DNA from: Pseudonocardiales bacterium
GTDB taxonomy: Bacteria > Actinomycetota > Actinomycetes > Mycobacteriales > Pseudonocardiaceae
Reading direction: 5' to 3'
Assembly: GCA_019247305.1 (NCBI GenBank)
Contig: JAFAPC010000084.1
Coordinates: 1-33,191, forward strand
DNA length: 33,191 bases
Shown here in pieces: positions 1 to 7,455 of the stretch. The translations under genes and the position numbers were made by a program. Numbering within the stretch: position 1 is the stretch's first letter; each line of letters begins with the position of its first letter. Under the pieces are notes generated by a model. That model ran no database searches. It was not told the origin of the DNA and was given only the letters and a program-made list of their open reading frames with translations.

Positions 1-62
1 ACGGCTTCTCCGTCGTGAAGGGTTGGTTTGGTCACCCCCTTTCTATCGGTCGGAGAAGCCGT
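1..62. repeat. 12-bp inverted repeat at the window's left edge
   Basis: Positions 1-12 (acggcttctccg) are the exact reverse complement of positions 51-62, separated by 38 nt. The arms may extend past the window edge. It could be a transcription terminator, an attenuator or part of an insertion-sequence end. There is no T-tract after it. Its function cannot be decided from here. Confidence 0.55.
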
Positions 63-112
63 TGCCTACTATTTCACGCCGCGTGTCGCCACCTTTCGGA
101 ACAACGGCCTCT

Positions 113-148
113 GGCTAGTAATAACTGAGGTTTTGCATAAGCCTCCCA
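113..148 (+). mobile_element. Possible remnant of an IS 3' end
   Basis: The segment gaggttttgcataagcctcc (127-146) matches, with two or three differences, the 3' end of the transposase at the right edge of the window read on the minus strand (gaggctttcgcataagcctcc, complement of 33046-33066). Both contain the final codons Phe-Ala-stop and the same small stem. A short cggcct match lies at similar spacing upstream. No transposase protein can be read upstream of it, so at most a decayed end is left. The two ends point inward towards each other across the window. Confidence 0.4.
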
Positions 149-159
149 GTATCCCAGAC

Positions 160-825
160 TCAGTCGGCCACGTTCTCATCGATCACCAGTGGTGGGTCAC
201 GGTATCGGTGTTGGACCCAGTGCAGTGTCGCCTCGACGGCCTCGATCCATCCCGGTCGCTGCTCCAGCCACACAGGCCGCGGCTGGCACATCGCTAACGT
301 GCTCGCCGCGAGGTACTCGGCTTCGATCAGCTCCTGGTCTGCGCCATGAGCGTGGCCAGTAACCGGTGATCGCGCGAGATGCGGTGGGCCGGTCTCCGGT
401 CGGACGGTCGCCCCCGCCAGCCAACGGCAGGTCATCACCACACCGGCGCTGTACCAGTCCGATATTCGCTGCTGGGTCCGCTCATCATGGAGGCGTTCAG
501 CGGTCACCCACAATGCGGCGAAGCTCGCCCGCGGAACCCCAAGATTGGCCACTGGGATCTTGGCGATATCCGCTGCCGTCACGTCCACGCCATCTAGTGT
601 GGCACCGCGGCACCGCCAATACGAAGCGCCCAGAACACATTCGGCCTCCGGCGGAGGGCACCCAGTCCGGGTGATGCCCACTCCACTCGGTGCGCTCGCC
701 GTCGATGGTGTTGATGGTGTCGTCGAGCTGAACGTAGGGTGGCGTTCGTCTGACAATTGCGGAAAGCTCGCTAGCTCGACGGACTCGGCACAGTCAGCCT
801 CCCACCACGTGACACCGCCCCTCAA
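160..825 (-). CDS. Hypothetical protein, 221 aa
   Basis: This open frame is not assigned to a family. The N-terminal 70 residues are rich in Ser, Thr and Pro and look disordered. The C-terminal half is more protein-like, with a helix-forming stretch around ALWVTAERLHDERTQQRIS and a tryptophan-rich end (RPVWLEQRPGWIEAVEATL). No signal peptide or membrane helix is clear and no catalytic motif is recognised. It lies downstream of the broken tail of the biosynthetic operon and is surrounded by decayed genes, so it may itself be a remnant. The C-terminal half is more likely to have been coding than the N-terminal half. Confidence 0.4.
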   Translation of the reverse strand: MRGGVTWWEADCAESVELASFPQLSDERHPTFSSTTPSTPSTASAPSGVGITRTGCPPPEAECVLGASYWRCRGATLDGVDVTAADIAKIPVANLGVPRASFAALWVTAERLHDERTQQRISDWYSAGVVMTCRWLAGATVRPETGPPHLARSPVTGHAHGADQELIEAEYLAASTLAMCQPRPVWLEQRPGWIEAVEATLHWVQHRYRDPPLVIDENVAD

Positions 826-1012
826 TGTGAGTCCTAGCGATCTCAGTCGCTAGGACGACGCTCGGGACACGGGGGCGGCCAAGAGACCCAAGAGACCCCG
901 ACGGGACGCCCAATAAACCGCGCCACTGATCGGGACGGACCAGCACCAGGTCGCGTTTCCATACCGTGCGGACCTGATCGTCCACGATGGGCAGGTAGGT
1001 CATGGGGAAACC
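794..1012 (-). pseudogene. Possible C-terminal remnant of an aromatic-ring FAD hydroxylase
   Basis: This frame reads MTYLPIVDDQVRTVWKRDL followed by VLVRPDQ-WRG. The phrase VLVRPD(Q/G)xxAWRG is typical of the C-terminal, thioredoxin-like end of PheA/TfdB-type flavoprotein aromatic hydroxylases. Here the residues between PDQ and WRG are missing and nothing of the FAD-binding N-terminus is seen. It follows directly on the DUF6081-like remnant, in another frame. It may be a fused fragment left by deletion. The assignment rests on one short motif and is weak. Confidence 0.3.
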
Positions 1013-1892
1013 GCGCCGCCGGCCGCACCAGACCGGGTTCGGGATGGCCTGGCAGCGACCCGTCGAGTAGCGAAAACAAGCCCATGCCGAAGTTGAGCTG
1101 CCGCGGTTTCACCAGGGTCTCGACGCCACCATGGTCGAGGGTTAAGTACTTGCGGGCGGGGCGGTAGCCCAGCCGATCAACTCGGTGGACCTCCTGGTCG
1201 TCGACCAGTCATCGCGCAACACCGTAGGCTTGGTCATAGCAGATCTTCAGGTGGTGCTGGTCGCCTGGTGAACGTTGCGCTACTGGGATCATGGACGAAA
1301 ACGCAGCGTAGTTTCCCAGAGCTGTCCGGGCTTGCGGAAGTCGCTCGTAGAAGGCGTAAATTTCCTTGTTCGTGACGAAGAAATCGAAGACGATACTCGT
1401 CTCCGGATCGGAGACGCTGACCGCCACCGAGGCCAACCGCAGGTCGTCGTCAGGGTTACGCACTCCGCCGCCGAATGGATGCCTCTCAGTGCCATAGGTT
1501 CGGCCTCAAATCCACGTTTCACCGGATAGCTCATAGCCGGGTACGGCGTCGAAGCCCTGGTATCCGGAGGATGCCTGGTGGTTCGCGTAAACGAGCCATT
1601 TGGTGTGGTCCAGCGAGCCGGGCAAGCCGGATCCGTTGTCGCCCTCCTGGCCGACGGTGTGCACGAATGCGGGTTCGCCAGAGTATTGGTTGGTGCCGCG
1701 AGAAACCACTCGCAGACCCTCCGTCGAGGTCGTAACGATTCCGTCGTCGGCAATAAAGAGCCCGGCCGTGAGGTAGGTCCAGCGCGCCTCTGGACCGCTA
1801 GTCAGGAAGCCGTCGCTGAAGTCGTCCCAGGTGATCCGGTAAGATGTCGAATCGGCTGCGGCGTCCAGCGGCGCAACATCGGTCGGTGACAT
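1010..1892 (-). pseudogene. DUF6081-type protein, broken by a frameshift and a nonsense codon
   Basis: The start ATG at 1892 follows aaggag (about 1906-1901). The first frame runs to a stop at 1506 (YRITWDDFSDGF near the N-terminus, then GLPGSLDHTKW and FDAVPGYELSGE). The family reading then continues in another frame through YGTERHPFGGG, PDDDLRLASVAVS, FDFFVTNKEIYAFYERLP and RSPGDQHHLKI. At 1209-1211 a TGA stands where I recall the family having Trp (VAR-stop-LVDDQEV). The same frame then reads on through YLTLDHGGVE, LNFGMGLFSLLDGSLPG and GLVRP. One frameshift plus one nonsense codon make this a pseudogene. The family function is unknown to me. The gene would have been co-transcribed with the amidohydrolase, 37 nt upstream. 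The DUF6081 name is from memory of family sequences. Confidence 0.7.
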
Positions 1893-1929
1893 GGGCGGTC
1901 TCTCCTTAGTGATCAAGCGTTGGGCAGCG

Positions 1930-2712
1930 CTACGTGGACCTTCCGGGCTCGTCCCCGATTAGTCGGTGCCCGTTACGCCAGGCGACTTTGTGCCAGCACT
2001 CCATGCTCAGGTCCAGTGCGGCGAATTTGGCGAACTCGACGGTGGGGTGCTGCAGCGGGTACTCCGAGCCGAACAGCACCCGGTCCGCACCGAGGCGGTC
2101 CAGCGCGGCGCGCAGCACGCAGGTGTAGCCGCCGGAGGTCTCAACCGAGATGTTGGCGTGCGGCGCGATGAGGTTCAGCGCGTACAGGTCGATATTGCCG
2201 ACTCCGCTGTGCCCGAGCACAAACGGCGTCTGCGGGAACCGCTCAGCGAGGCGCACCAGATCAATGACGCCCGCACCAGAGCGGGCCAGACAGACCACAT
2301 AGATTGGATGCCCAACGCCGTCTGCCACCGATACCAGCTCGGCGACCCGCTCGTTGCTCAGCGCCACCCCATGCACTGCGGGCGAGATCTCCACGCCGCG
2401 GAACTCGGCCGTCCGGCTACGGTACTCACTCGCGTCCCGGTGCGGGTTAGCGAAAAAGAACGGCACCAGACGCCCAGCGGACTCCGCGCAGCCGGCCAGC
2501 ACCGCATCGTTGTCCGCATCGGTCTCCACATGACCGCCCTCGACCAGCTGGGTGGACAGCCGATCGAGGTCAATCGTTCCGCCCGCGCAGACCACGGCCC
2601 GATCGATCCCACACCGGTCCATCAATTCGAGGAGCCTGGTGGCCGCGGCGGGCCGAGGCGCCAGACGCATATGGAAATCAAGCACCGGCGCCCTCGCGTC
2701 GTCGCTGCTCAC
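1930..2712 (-). CDS. Amidohydrolase-2-fold protein, candidate benzoxazole-forming cyclase
   Basis: A TIM-barrel protein of about 260 aa. The fold is suggested by LDFHMRL at the first strand, a mid-protein FVLGHSGVGNIDL and a late LFGSEYPLQHP (family form GSDYP). The second His of the usual HxH metal motif is Arg (H-M-R). The strand that normally carries another metal His reads YVVC, and the late Asp is Glu. A classical hydrolase is therefore doubtful. In nataxazole-type pathways an amidohydrolase-family protein (NatAM) closes the benzoxazole ring, and the linked ligase and aminohydroxybenzoate genes suggest the same role here by inference. The GTG at 2712 overlaps the stop of the upstream oxidase remnant (GTGA), which implies translational coupling. 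GTG at 2718 is an alternative start. Confidence 0.8.
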   Translation of the reverse strand: MSSDDARAPVLDFHMRLAPRPAAATRLLELMDRCGIDRAVVCAGGTIDLDRLSTQLVEGGHVETDADNDAVLAGCAESAGRLVPFFFANPHRDASEYRSRTAEFRGVEISPAVHGVALSNERVAELVSVADGVGHPIYVVCLARSGAGVIDLVRLAERFPQTPFVLGHSGVGNIDLYALNLIAPHANISVETSGGYTCVLRAALDRLGADRVLFGSEYPLQHPTVEFAKFAALDLSMECWHKVAWRNGHRLIGDEPGRST

Positions 2713-3282
2713 GGACACTCAATGCCCTGCGCGTGCTGGAATACGTCCATCGGATCCCATGTCGCCTTCACCTGCTGCAGCCGGGGATAGTTGCCTTTAT
2801 AGTACAGGTCGTGCCACGGAACACCGGATTTGTTCCACGCTGGATCGCTGAGATCGATGTCCGCGTAGTTGATGAAACAACCGTCGGTCACGTCGTTCGG
2901 CACCGGGACGCCGCCGGTGTCGGCGAACACGTCGCGGTAAAACTCTCGGCCCGTCCGGTCGGGTCATCGCCGAAGAGGCCCGGCCAGTGGGTGGCGTGCC
3001 ACCACGGCAGTTTCCGGTCTTCCCGAGGCTGCGGCGCAACACCGACGCCGTCGGCTACGGCCGCAATGAAATCCTTCAGCAGTTGTTGTGCCTGCGGTGA
3101 GTTGGCGTCCATATCCTGAACCGCTCGCTGAACGTCCTGGGCGGAGCGCGCCACGTTAATGTACTCTGGCCTGCTGACCCACCGCTGGTTGAATCCTCTA
3201 GTGAGATCGTCGTACCGAACGTCATCCGGAGTGACAATCATCGGAACGCAGCCCGTGTCGCATGGTTCATGGTGTACGTCAT
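2709..3282 (-). pseudogene. Berberine-bridge-type FAD oxidase with the FAD domain deleted
   Basis: An ATG at 3282 overlaps the phzD-like stop (ATGA), but that frame stops after 14 codons at another ATGA (3241-3238). The family N-terminus then continues as MIVTPDDVRYDDLTRGFNQRW...RPEYI. After about 40 residues the sequence jumps to the C-terminal part (LPWWHATHWPGLFGD). A one-base shift near 2930-2945 then leads into the typical end: FADTGGVPVPN, TDGCFINY, YYKGNYPRLQQVK and the BBE-type WDPMDVFQHAQGI. Nearly all of the FAD-binding PCMH domain and the covalent-flavin region is missing. Intact relatives are about 450-500 aa secreted or cytosolic oxidases of natural-product pathways. The encoded oxidation step is presumably lost, although the 3' end remains coupled to the amidohydrolase gene. 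Confidence 0.8.
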
Positions 3283-3995
3283 GTGAGCACCCTTTCAGCT
3301 AGATCATCCGATCGCGGAAACGCTCGAGTCCGCCGCGCCGAGCGCTCTACAGATTCACGTGACCGCCTCAGAAAGTCTACCACCACCCGAGTGTGCGCCG
3401 TCACCGCGCATCGTTGCGCTGCATAATCTAAACCCATCACATGGTGGGCCAGCGAGAAATCTGCGACCGCATCGGCCACCAGGAACGTCTCGATGTCTCT
3501 GGTGAACGCGTCGCACGCGGTCATGAGGCAGCCGATATGCGCGTAAATACCGCAGATCACGAGCTGGTCACACCGGTATCGGTACAAGATGTTCGCCAAG
3601 GTGGTGCCGTGGAACGCGCTGTAGCGCCATTTTGTGAGCACCACATCCTCTGGCGCTGGGGCGAGTGGGGCAATGATCTGGCGGTCGGCGTCGACGCCCA
3701 TCCCGGGGCCCCAGAAGTCGTGCAGCAACCCGCGTTGGGCCGGTGTCATTCCCCCTGGCTGAGCAGTATAGATCACCGGCATGCCGAGCGACCGCGCGGT
3801 CTCCCGCAGCAGGGCGATGTTCCCGACGAGATCGGTGATCGGCGCCTGGTCCGCGGGGAACGCGTCCACGAAGTACTGCTGCATGTCATGGATAAGCAGT
3901 GCAGCCCGGAAAGCCTCCGGGCGCCATCTCACCTGATCGGGGCAGCGCTGCGCTTCGGTGGGCATCTCATAAGGCTCGATCATGGGCAGTGCCAT
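3279..3995 (-). CDS. PhzD-like isochorismatase (2-amino-2-deoxyisochorismate hydrolase)
   Basis: Predicted to cleave the enolpyruvyl ether of 2-amino-2-deoxyisochorismate, giving trans-2,3-dihydro-3-hydroxyanthranilate and pyruvate in the cytosol. From the chosen ATG at 3995 (GGAGCAGG just upstream) the protein is 238 aa, with N-terminal MALPMIEPYEMPT as in PhzD and isochorismatases. The catalytic Asp is D37 (LLIHDMQQYF) and the Lys is K122 (LTKWRYSAFHGT), very close to PhzD numbering. The active-site loop is ICGIYAHIGCLMTACDAF, where PhzD-type enzymes likewise lack the cysteine nucleophile of cysteine hydrolases of the same fold. The C-terminus has about 30 extra residues, rich in Arg and Ser. 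It lies between the EntA/DhbA-like dehydrogenase and the broken oxidase, and its partner PhzE-like enzyme is at 12966. Confidence 0.92.
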   Translation of the reverse strand: MALPMIEPYEMPTEAQRCPDQVRWRPEAFRAALLIHDMQQYFVDAFPADQAPITDLVGNIALLRETARSLGMPVIYTAQPGGMTPAQRGLLHDFWGPGMGVDADRQIIAPLAPAPEDVVLTKWRYSAFHGTTLANILYRYRCDQLVICGIYAHIGCLMTACDAFTRDIETFLVADAVADFSLAHHVMGLDYAAQRCAVTAHTRVVVDFLRRSRESVERSARRTRAFPRSDDLAERVLT

Positions 3996-4009
3996 GTCCT
4001 GCTCCTTCG

Positions 4010-4042
4010 CTGGTTCGGCGCTGGTTCGGCGCTGGTTCGGGG
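4010..4042. repeat. Three 11-bp tandem repeats between operon genes
   Basis: The unit ctggttcggcg occurs at 4010-4020, 4021-4031 and, with one change, 4032-4042. It fills most of the gap between the stop of the dehydrogenase (4051) and the ribosome site of the phzD-like gene (start 3995). It may be slippage-generated spacer DNA that sets the distance between the two genes. The phzD-like frame stays open through it, so a longer N-terminus is possible but lacks a good ribosome site. Confidence 0.75.
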
Positions 4043-4050
4043 GAAGGCCA

Positions 4051-4827
4051 TCAGGCCCGCAGCGCGGCGCCCCCATCGACGTAGAGGTCCTGCATGGTGA
4101 TGTGGCTGGCCCGGTTGGAGGCCAGGAACAGCACTGCCTCAGCCACTTCTTCCGGCTGCGCGAGCTTCCGCAACGGGATGCCGATCTTGTAGTGCTGCGG
4201 CGAGCCGTCGATCGTGGACTGCGCGCCCTGGCCCTCGGCCCACATCGAGCGCAGCATCGCGGTGTCGGTGGAGCCGGGAGCGACGATGTTGCAGCGGATC
4301 CCGCGCGGGGCTAGCTCCAGCCCGAGGCACCGGGTGAAATGCGCCGCCGCCGCCTTCGATGCCGCGTAGGCCGCCATCTCGGCGCGCGGCACGCCCGCAG
4401 CATTGGACGCCACCGTCACGATGCAGCCCACCCCGCGGCTTGCCATGCGGCGGCCCACCGCCCGGCAGCTGTGGAACACCCCGGAGGTGTTGACCGCGAA
4501 AACTGCGGCCCAGTCCTCGTCGGCGATCTCGAGCGCGGGACCGGTCCGCAGGACTCCTGCCACGTTGACCAGAATCGAGATCGGTCCCAGCTCAGCCTCG
4601 GCGCGGTCCACTGCCGCCTCCACCGCGGCGGGGTCGCGCACATCGGCCAGATAGCACCCATGGCGTCCCGGTCCGGCCAGGGTCTCCGTCGTCGCAGCCA
4701 GTCCCACCGGATCCAGGTCCACCGCAGCGATGCTGGCACCGTGTTTAGCCAGGGTCTGAGCCACGGCGGCGCCGATCCCGGCCGCTGCCCCCGTCACTAG
4801 GGCGACCCGCCCTCCGATTCCCTCCAT
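4051..4827 (-). CDS. EntA/DhbA-like short-chain dehydrogenase (dihydro-3-hydroxyanthranilate oxidation)
   Basis: A 258-aa NAD(P)-dependent short-chain dehydrogenase. The nucleotide-binding motif TGAAAGIGAAV is near residue 13, NVAG is near residue 87, and the active-site Ser (VTVASNAAG) precedes the YAASK motif (Tyr and Lys). The segment PGSTDTAMLRSMW is characteristic of 2,3-dihydro-2,3-dihydroxybenzoate dehydrogenases (EntA, DhbA). Next to PhzE- and PhzD-like enzymes the natural substrate should be trans-2,3-dihydro-3-hydroxyanthranilate, giving 3-hydroxyanthranilate; this is inferred from context. The stop lies 55 nt before the phzD-like start, with a tandem repeat in the gap. A ggaggg ribosome site precedes ATG 4827. 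A simple dihydroxybenzoate dehydrogenase is the alternative, but no isochorismate synthase lacking the amidotransferase domain is seen. Confidence 0.88.
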   Translation of the reverse strand: MEGIGGRVALVTGAAAGIGAAVAQTLAKHGASIAAVDLDPVGLAATTETLAGPGRHGCYLADVRDPAAVEAAVDRAEAELGPISILVNVAGVLRTGPALEIADEDWAAVFAVNTSGVFHSCRAVGRRMASRGVGCIVTVASNAAGVPRAEMAAYAASKAAAAHFTRCLGLELAPRGIRCNIVAPGSTDTAMLRSMWAEGQGAQSTIDGSPQHYKIGIPLRKLAQPEEVAEAVLFLASNRASHITMQDLYVDGGAALRA

Positions 4828-4880
4828 CGTGTCCCTCCTGCTCCGTTGTTGCGTGCGTGCCGTGTGTTGCGCGCGTGCCG

Positions 4881-6074
4881 TCAGGCCACCACAGCCGCCT
4901 CAGCGTCGTATCCATAGATCCACTCTTGGTCCGCGAGCATTGTCTGAGCGGCCAGCGCGTCGTCCCGTCGGCACTGCTCAACACCGTCCGGCAGGTGCAG
5001 CGCGGTAGTATTGGCCCGCGACATCCGCTGCACCTCAGTGGTGCGCGGCTCGCGGGCCTGCTCGTAGCGGGCCAGCGCCACCGCGATCTGGCTAGCCTCG
5101 CCACGACGGACGTCTCGCAGGCACGCGGCGAGCGCGACCGCGTCCTCGATCGCCTGGTTGGCGCCCTGGGCGAGGAACGGCAGCATAGGGTGCGCCGCAT
5201 CGCCGACCAGGGTGATCCGGTTCGTGCTCCACCGGCGCAGCCTTTCCCGGTCATGCAGCGCCCAACGGCCGAGGGTGTCCGGGGCCGACGTCACCGCGCG
5301 CACCTCGGGGTGCCAGCCACGGTAGGCCTCGGCGAGATCCAGGGCTCGGCCTTGGGCCGACCACGACTCCGCGCCCCACTGCGGATCGGGCACGGTGGCA
5401 GCCAGGCTGATCTGCTGCCCGCCCGCCACCGGGTAACACACGCAGTGCCGGCCTGGACCCAGCCACAGCACCACCTTCGGCTCCGTGCCCAGGAACGCCA
5501 GCTGATCGGCGGGCACCACGGCCCGGTAGATGCTCTGCCCCGAGTAGCGCGGCTCGTCGCGGACCAGGAGCTCACGCACCCGGGAATGGATGCCGTCCGC
5601 CCCGATCACCACATCCGCCGTGGCGCTGGAACCGTCGGCGAACCGCAGCGCCACCTCGCCGGCCCGCTCGATGACCTCGGTGCAGTGCAGTCCCAGGTGC
5701 ACCATCCCCACCGGCAGCCGCTCAAGCAAGCTGCGGTGCAGATCGGCGCGCAGCACGGTGTAGTAGGGCGCGCCGAAGAGCTGCTCGCACTCCGGGACTA
5801 GGGGGATCGTGCGCAGCACCGAGTTGTCATCCCACCGGCGCATCTCAATCGCTCGTGGTCGGACTGCCACCTGCCGGAACCGCTCACCTATCCCCAGCCG
5901 GTGCAGCAGCCGGGCCGCGTTCGGTGCCAGCTGCACCCCTGCCCCCACCTCGCCGAATAGCCGGGCCTGCTCGAACACATCGCAGCGCAGTCCGCTGCGC
6001 GCCAGCGCTGCCGCCACCGTGAGACCGCCGATCCCGGCCCCGACGACGGCGATGCGAACCTGCTCCCTACTCAC
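4881..6074 (-). CDS. Salicylate-hydroxylase-like FAD monooxygenase
   Basis: A group A flavoprotein monooxygenase of 397 aa that should hydroxylate an aromatic ring ortho or para to a hydroxyl or amino group, using NAD(P)H and O2. The Rossmann motif GAGIGGL is near residue 11, the DG motif VIGADGIHSRVREL is mid-protein, and the GD motif ITLVGDAAHPMLPFLAQGA is near residue 290. The end, QEWIYGYDAEAAV, is typical of the salicylate/3-hydroxybenzoate hydroxylase group. It lies 34 nt after the ligase gene and 53 nt before the dehydrogenase gene, so it is part of the same operon. Likely substrates are 3-HAA, 3,4-AHBA or a coupled product. Decarboxylative hydroxylation is possible given the family. 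The exact position cannot be read from sequence. Confidence 0.85.
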   Translation of the reverse strand: MSREQVRIAVVGAGIGGLTVAAALARSGLRCDVFEQARLFGEVGAGVQLAPNAARLLHRLGIGERFRQVAVRPRAIEMRRWDDNSVLRTIPLVPECEQLFGAPYYTVLRADLHRSLLERLPVGMVHLGLHCTEVIERAGEVALRFADGSSATADVVIGADGIHSRVRELLVRDEPRYSGQSIYRAVVPADQLAFLGTEPKVVLWLGPGRHCVCYPVAGGQQISLAATVPDPQWGAESWSAQGRALDLAEAYRGWHPEVRAVTSAPDTLGRWALHDRERLRRWSTNRITLVGDAAHPMLPFLAQGANQAIEDAVALAACLRDVRRGEASQIAVALARYEQAREPRTTEVQRMSRANTTALHLPDGVEQCRRDDALAAQTMLADQEWIYGYDAEAAVVA

Positions 6075-6108
6075 CGCTCACCTCGCATCAATGACCGCCA
6101 CCGGGCGC

Positions 6109-7419
6109 TCAGTAGTAGAGAACTGCCTTGCTCCAGTCCTCATGGGCACCGAACAGCCCGCGGGGTTTCACCACGTCGTGGCTGCGGGTGAGCACGTCGG
6201 TCGGAACCAGGGATCCCTCGGCCAGTGCCTCGACCGCACAGGGCACCGCGAGCTGGCGCTGCACCTGTGCGGTGAGCTCGGTGCGGGCAGCGTCCCGATG
6301 CTGCTGGTTCACCTCGATCTGCACCCGGAGCACCTCGGACTCGGCACGGGCCCGCCAGAACAGCACGCCGTATCGGTCGGGCAGCCCAAAGACGATCTCT
6401 TCCAACCGGTGCTCGGTGACCGGGACCCCGCCGACCAGGTGGCCGAACGCGGAGCGGCCGAGCACCCGCACGGTCGGCAACTGCCATCCGCAGTCGCAGT
6501 CCGAGTAGTCCACCTCCACGGTGTCCTCGAAGTTGTACCGGATCAACGGCATGGCCTGCCGGTACAGCGTGGTGGCCACCAGCTGGCCCTGCCCTTCCCG
6601 GCTGATCCGGCCGGTCTGCGGATCGTGCACCTCAAACACCAGACGGTCGGCCCACAGGTGCAGCCGCCCCGCCGGGCATTCCCCGGCCAGGCTTCCGGTC
6701 TCGGTGGATCCGTACTCCTCGACCACCGGCACTCCCCACAGCTGGCTGATCCGCCGCCGCCGGGCCCCGCTCAGCGGCTCACCGCCGACGAACAGCCCGC
6801 GCAGCGCGGGGAAGTCCGTGCGGGGATCGTGCCCAGCCGCCCGCGCTGCCGCGGCCCAGAGCAGGCATTCGGTCGGCACCGACCAGGTGATCGTGACGCC
6901 CAGGTCCCGCAGGACCCGGATCACCCGCGAGTACGGCATGGCCAGGGAGCGGTTGTCCCCGGGCACCACGGTAGCCCCGCAGAGCCGACCGGCGGCATGA
7001 GCTAAGTGACCGGTGAGCAACAGCGCATAGGGGGTGCGGACCAGGAAAGTGTCGGTCGGCCGGATCCCGATCGTCTTGCGGGCGAACCGTTCGGCGAGGT
7101 CCACCCAGTCCTCGGCGGTGTAGTACGACGCCGTCGGGGACCCGGCGGTCCCGCTGGACTCGTGGTAGCTCGCCAGCCGCTCCTTGCTCACCGCGAGCAT
7201 GCCGAACGGGTAGTTGTCCCGCAGGTCCTGCTTGCTGGTCAACGCCACGTCGTCGAGCGAGCCCGGTGCCGCGGCGCCGGGGAACCGGCTGCGGTAGAAC
7301 GGGGATCGCGCCGCCCAGGATAATGATCGGGCGAGCTGGTGCTGCTGCAGCTCCAGCAGCCGCTCAAGACGGTCCCACTGGCCGAGCTGGGGAAGTGGCT
7401 CCATCGTCTGGGTCATCAC
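6109..7419 (-). CDS. PaaK-like AMP-forming acid ligase
   Basis: An ANL-superfamily adenylating enzyme of 436 aa, of the phenylacetate-CoA ligase/coenzyme F390 synthetase type. Visible motifs are the P-loop-like SSGTAGSPT near residue 89, the aromatic motif EEYGSTETGSLAGECP, the RYNFEDTVEVD motif holding the ribose-binding Asp, and a CxC pair (DCDCGW) after it. It should activate an aminohydroxybenzoate as an acyl-adenylate, and perhaps a CoA ester. In nataxazole biosynthesis an ATP-dependent ligase (NatL2) activates 3-HAA before ring formation, and this gene's context fits that role. GTG 7419 and ATG 7416 both follow gaggag. It sits between the GriH-like gene (36 nt upstream) and the monooxygenase. 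It is the only ligase in the cluster, so it must choose between, or accept both, aminohydroxybenzoates. Confidence 0.88.
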   Translation of the reverse strand: MMTQTMEPLPQLGQWDRLERLLELQQHQLARSLSWAARSPFYRSRFPGAAAPGSLDDVALTSKQDLRDNYPFGMLAVSKERLASYHESSGTAGSPTASYYTAEDWVDLAERFARKTIGIRPTDTFLVRTPYALLLTGHLAHAAGRLCGATVVPGDNRSLAMPYSRVIRVLRDLGVTITWSVPTECLLWAAAARAAGHDPRTDFPALRGLFVGGEPLSGARRRRISQLWGVPVVEEYGSTETGSLAGECPAGRLHLWADRLVFEVHDPQTGRISREGQGQLVATTLYRQAMPLIRYNFEDTVEVDYSDCDCGWQLPTVRVLGRSAFGHLVGGVPVTEHRLEEIVFGLPDRYGVLFWRARAESEVLRVQIEVNQQHRDAARTELTAQVQRQLAVPCAVEALAEGSLVPTDVLTRSHDVVKPRGLFGAHEDWSKAVLYY

Positions 7420-7455
7420 GGACTCCTCGTGCTCACCTGGGTTGGGTTCACCAGG

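Noticed and set aside
5809..7005. 398-codon plus-strand frame opposite the ligase and monooxygenase genes
   Set aside because: It is antisense to two genes with clear motifs and has no recognisable domain.
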